Shown here one piece after another: positions 5,870 through 6,189 of a stretch of DNA of 6,189 nucleotides. The stretch covers positions 7,958-14,146 of the forward strand of contig DGFH01000150.1 of NCBI GenBank assembly GCA_002391565.1. Direction: 5' to 3'. The notes beneath the pieces were generated by a model that saw only the letters and a program-made list of their open reading frames with translations, made no database searches and had not been told where the DNA came from. Position numbers and translations under genes: made by a program. Each line of letters starts with the position of its first letter. Positions within the stretch are counted from its first letter, which is position 1. This stretch comes from Anaerolineales bacterium UBA3905 (GTDB lineage Bacteria; Chloroflexota; Anaerolineae; Caldilineales; Caldilineaceae).

Positions 5870-6189
5870 ATGCGTGTGTTGTTGGCCGACGACCAGCCAA
5901 CGCTGCGGTCGGCGGTGCGTTTTTTGCTGGAGCAGGAACCCGATATCGAGATTGTGGCGGAAGCCGCCGATGTCGCCACGCTGCTGGCGTTTGCAGCTGA
6001 GTCTCACCCCGATCTGCTGTTGCTAGATTGGGAACTGCCCGGTTTGCACACTACGGAAAGTGCACGGCTTGTGATAAACTCACTATACGCCAGTTGCCCA
6101 AGTCTGCACATCATTGTGCTCAGTGGCCGGCCGGAAGCCAATCGCCATGCGTTGGCTGCCGGGGTTAGCGCCTTTGTCAGCAAAGCCGA
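5870..6189 (+). CDS. Response regulator receiver-domain protein, N-terminal part (runs off right edge)
   Basis: The first 106 residues of a second CheY-like receiver. MRVLLADDQPTLRSAVRFLL gives the acidic pair Asp7-Asp8; the phosphorylated residue is Asp53 in LLLLDWELPG, the switch residue is Ser85 in VLSGRPE, and Lys105 is in AFVSKA at the window edge. The usual small Ala after the switch Ser is Gly86, and the stretch before it (LVINSLYASCPSLHIIVLS) is slightly longer than in the first regulator. Start and opening residues resemble NarL/DegU-type regulators, but the output domain is outside the window, so a stand-alone receiver or other output is possible. The start codon is chosen from its strong ribosome binding site. 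The 165-bp gap to the first regulator has no clear promoter that I can point to, only a weak TACACT at 5818-5823 lacking a -35. Shared control by the upstream kinase is possible but unproven. Confidence 0.9.
   Translation, partial: MRVLLADDQPTLRSAVRFLLEQEPDIEIVAEAADVATLLAFAAESHPDLLLLDWELPGLHTTESARLVINSLYASCPSLHIIVLSGRPEANRHALAAGVSAFVSKA

Overview
This 6.2-kb, roughly 60% GC window reads as ordinary chromosomal DNA from a free-living bacterium. It holds a divergently read oxidoreductase, an extracytoplasmic-function (ECF) sigma factor with its membrane anti-sigma factor, a cytochrome P450, and a two-component regulatory cluster. The RskA-type anti-sigma factor, the soluble PAS-GAF histidine kinase with NarL-type regulators, and the codon use would suit a Chloroflexota member. 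That assignment rests on general resemblance only, and an actinobacterial or other high-GC origin is not excluded.

Layout. Positions 403 to 1 (minus strand) carry the first 134 residues of a short-chain dehydrogenase/reductase that runs off the left edge. The gap of about 90 bp between it and the sigma gene contains two back-to-back sigma-70-like promoters whose -35 hexamers overlap. On the plus strand follow an ECF sigma factor (492-1058), an RskA-family anti-sigma factor (1101-2069) and a bacterial class cytochrome P450 (best start 2093, end 3313). These three are closely spaced and probably co-transcribed. A 91-bp gap with a strong extended -10 promoter starts a second unit: a soluble PAS-GAF-HisKA_3-HATPase sensor kinase (3405-5006) and, 14 bp later, a NarL/LuxR-type response regulator (5021-5704). 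After a 165-bp gap containing a perfect 18-bp palindrome, a second receiver-domain gene begins at 5870 and runs off the right edge.

How the genes may work together. The anti-sigma factor would hold the sigma factor at the membrane until an envelope or extracytoplasmic signal releases it, and the P450 would be made along with the pair. The kinase would sense an intracellular signal through PAS and GAF, phosphorylate the adjacent NarL-type regulator, and perhaps also the second receiver protein. No feature ties the two regulatory units together beyond proximity. The points most worth a second look are the shared -35 element with a probably leaderless SDR transcript, the loss of both zinc-ligand cysteines in the anti-sigma factor, the P450 coupled to an ECF/anti-sigma pair, and the unexplained palindrome at 5732-5749. 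I saw no convincing sign of a wholly new system, mobile element, CRISPR array or RNA gene.
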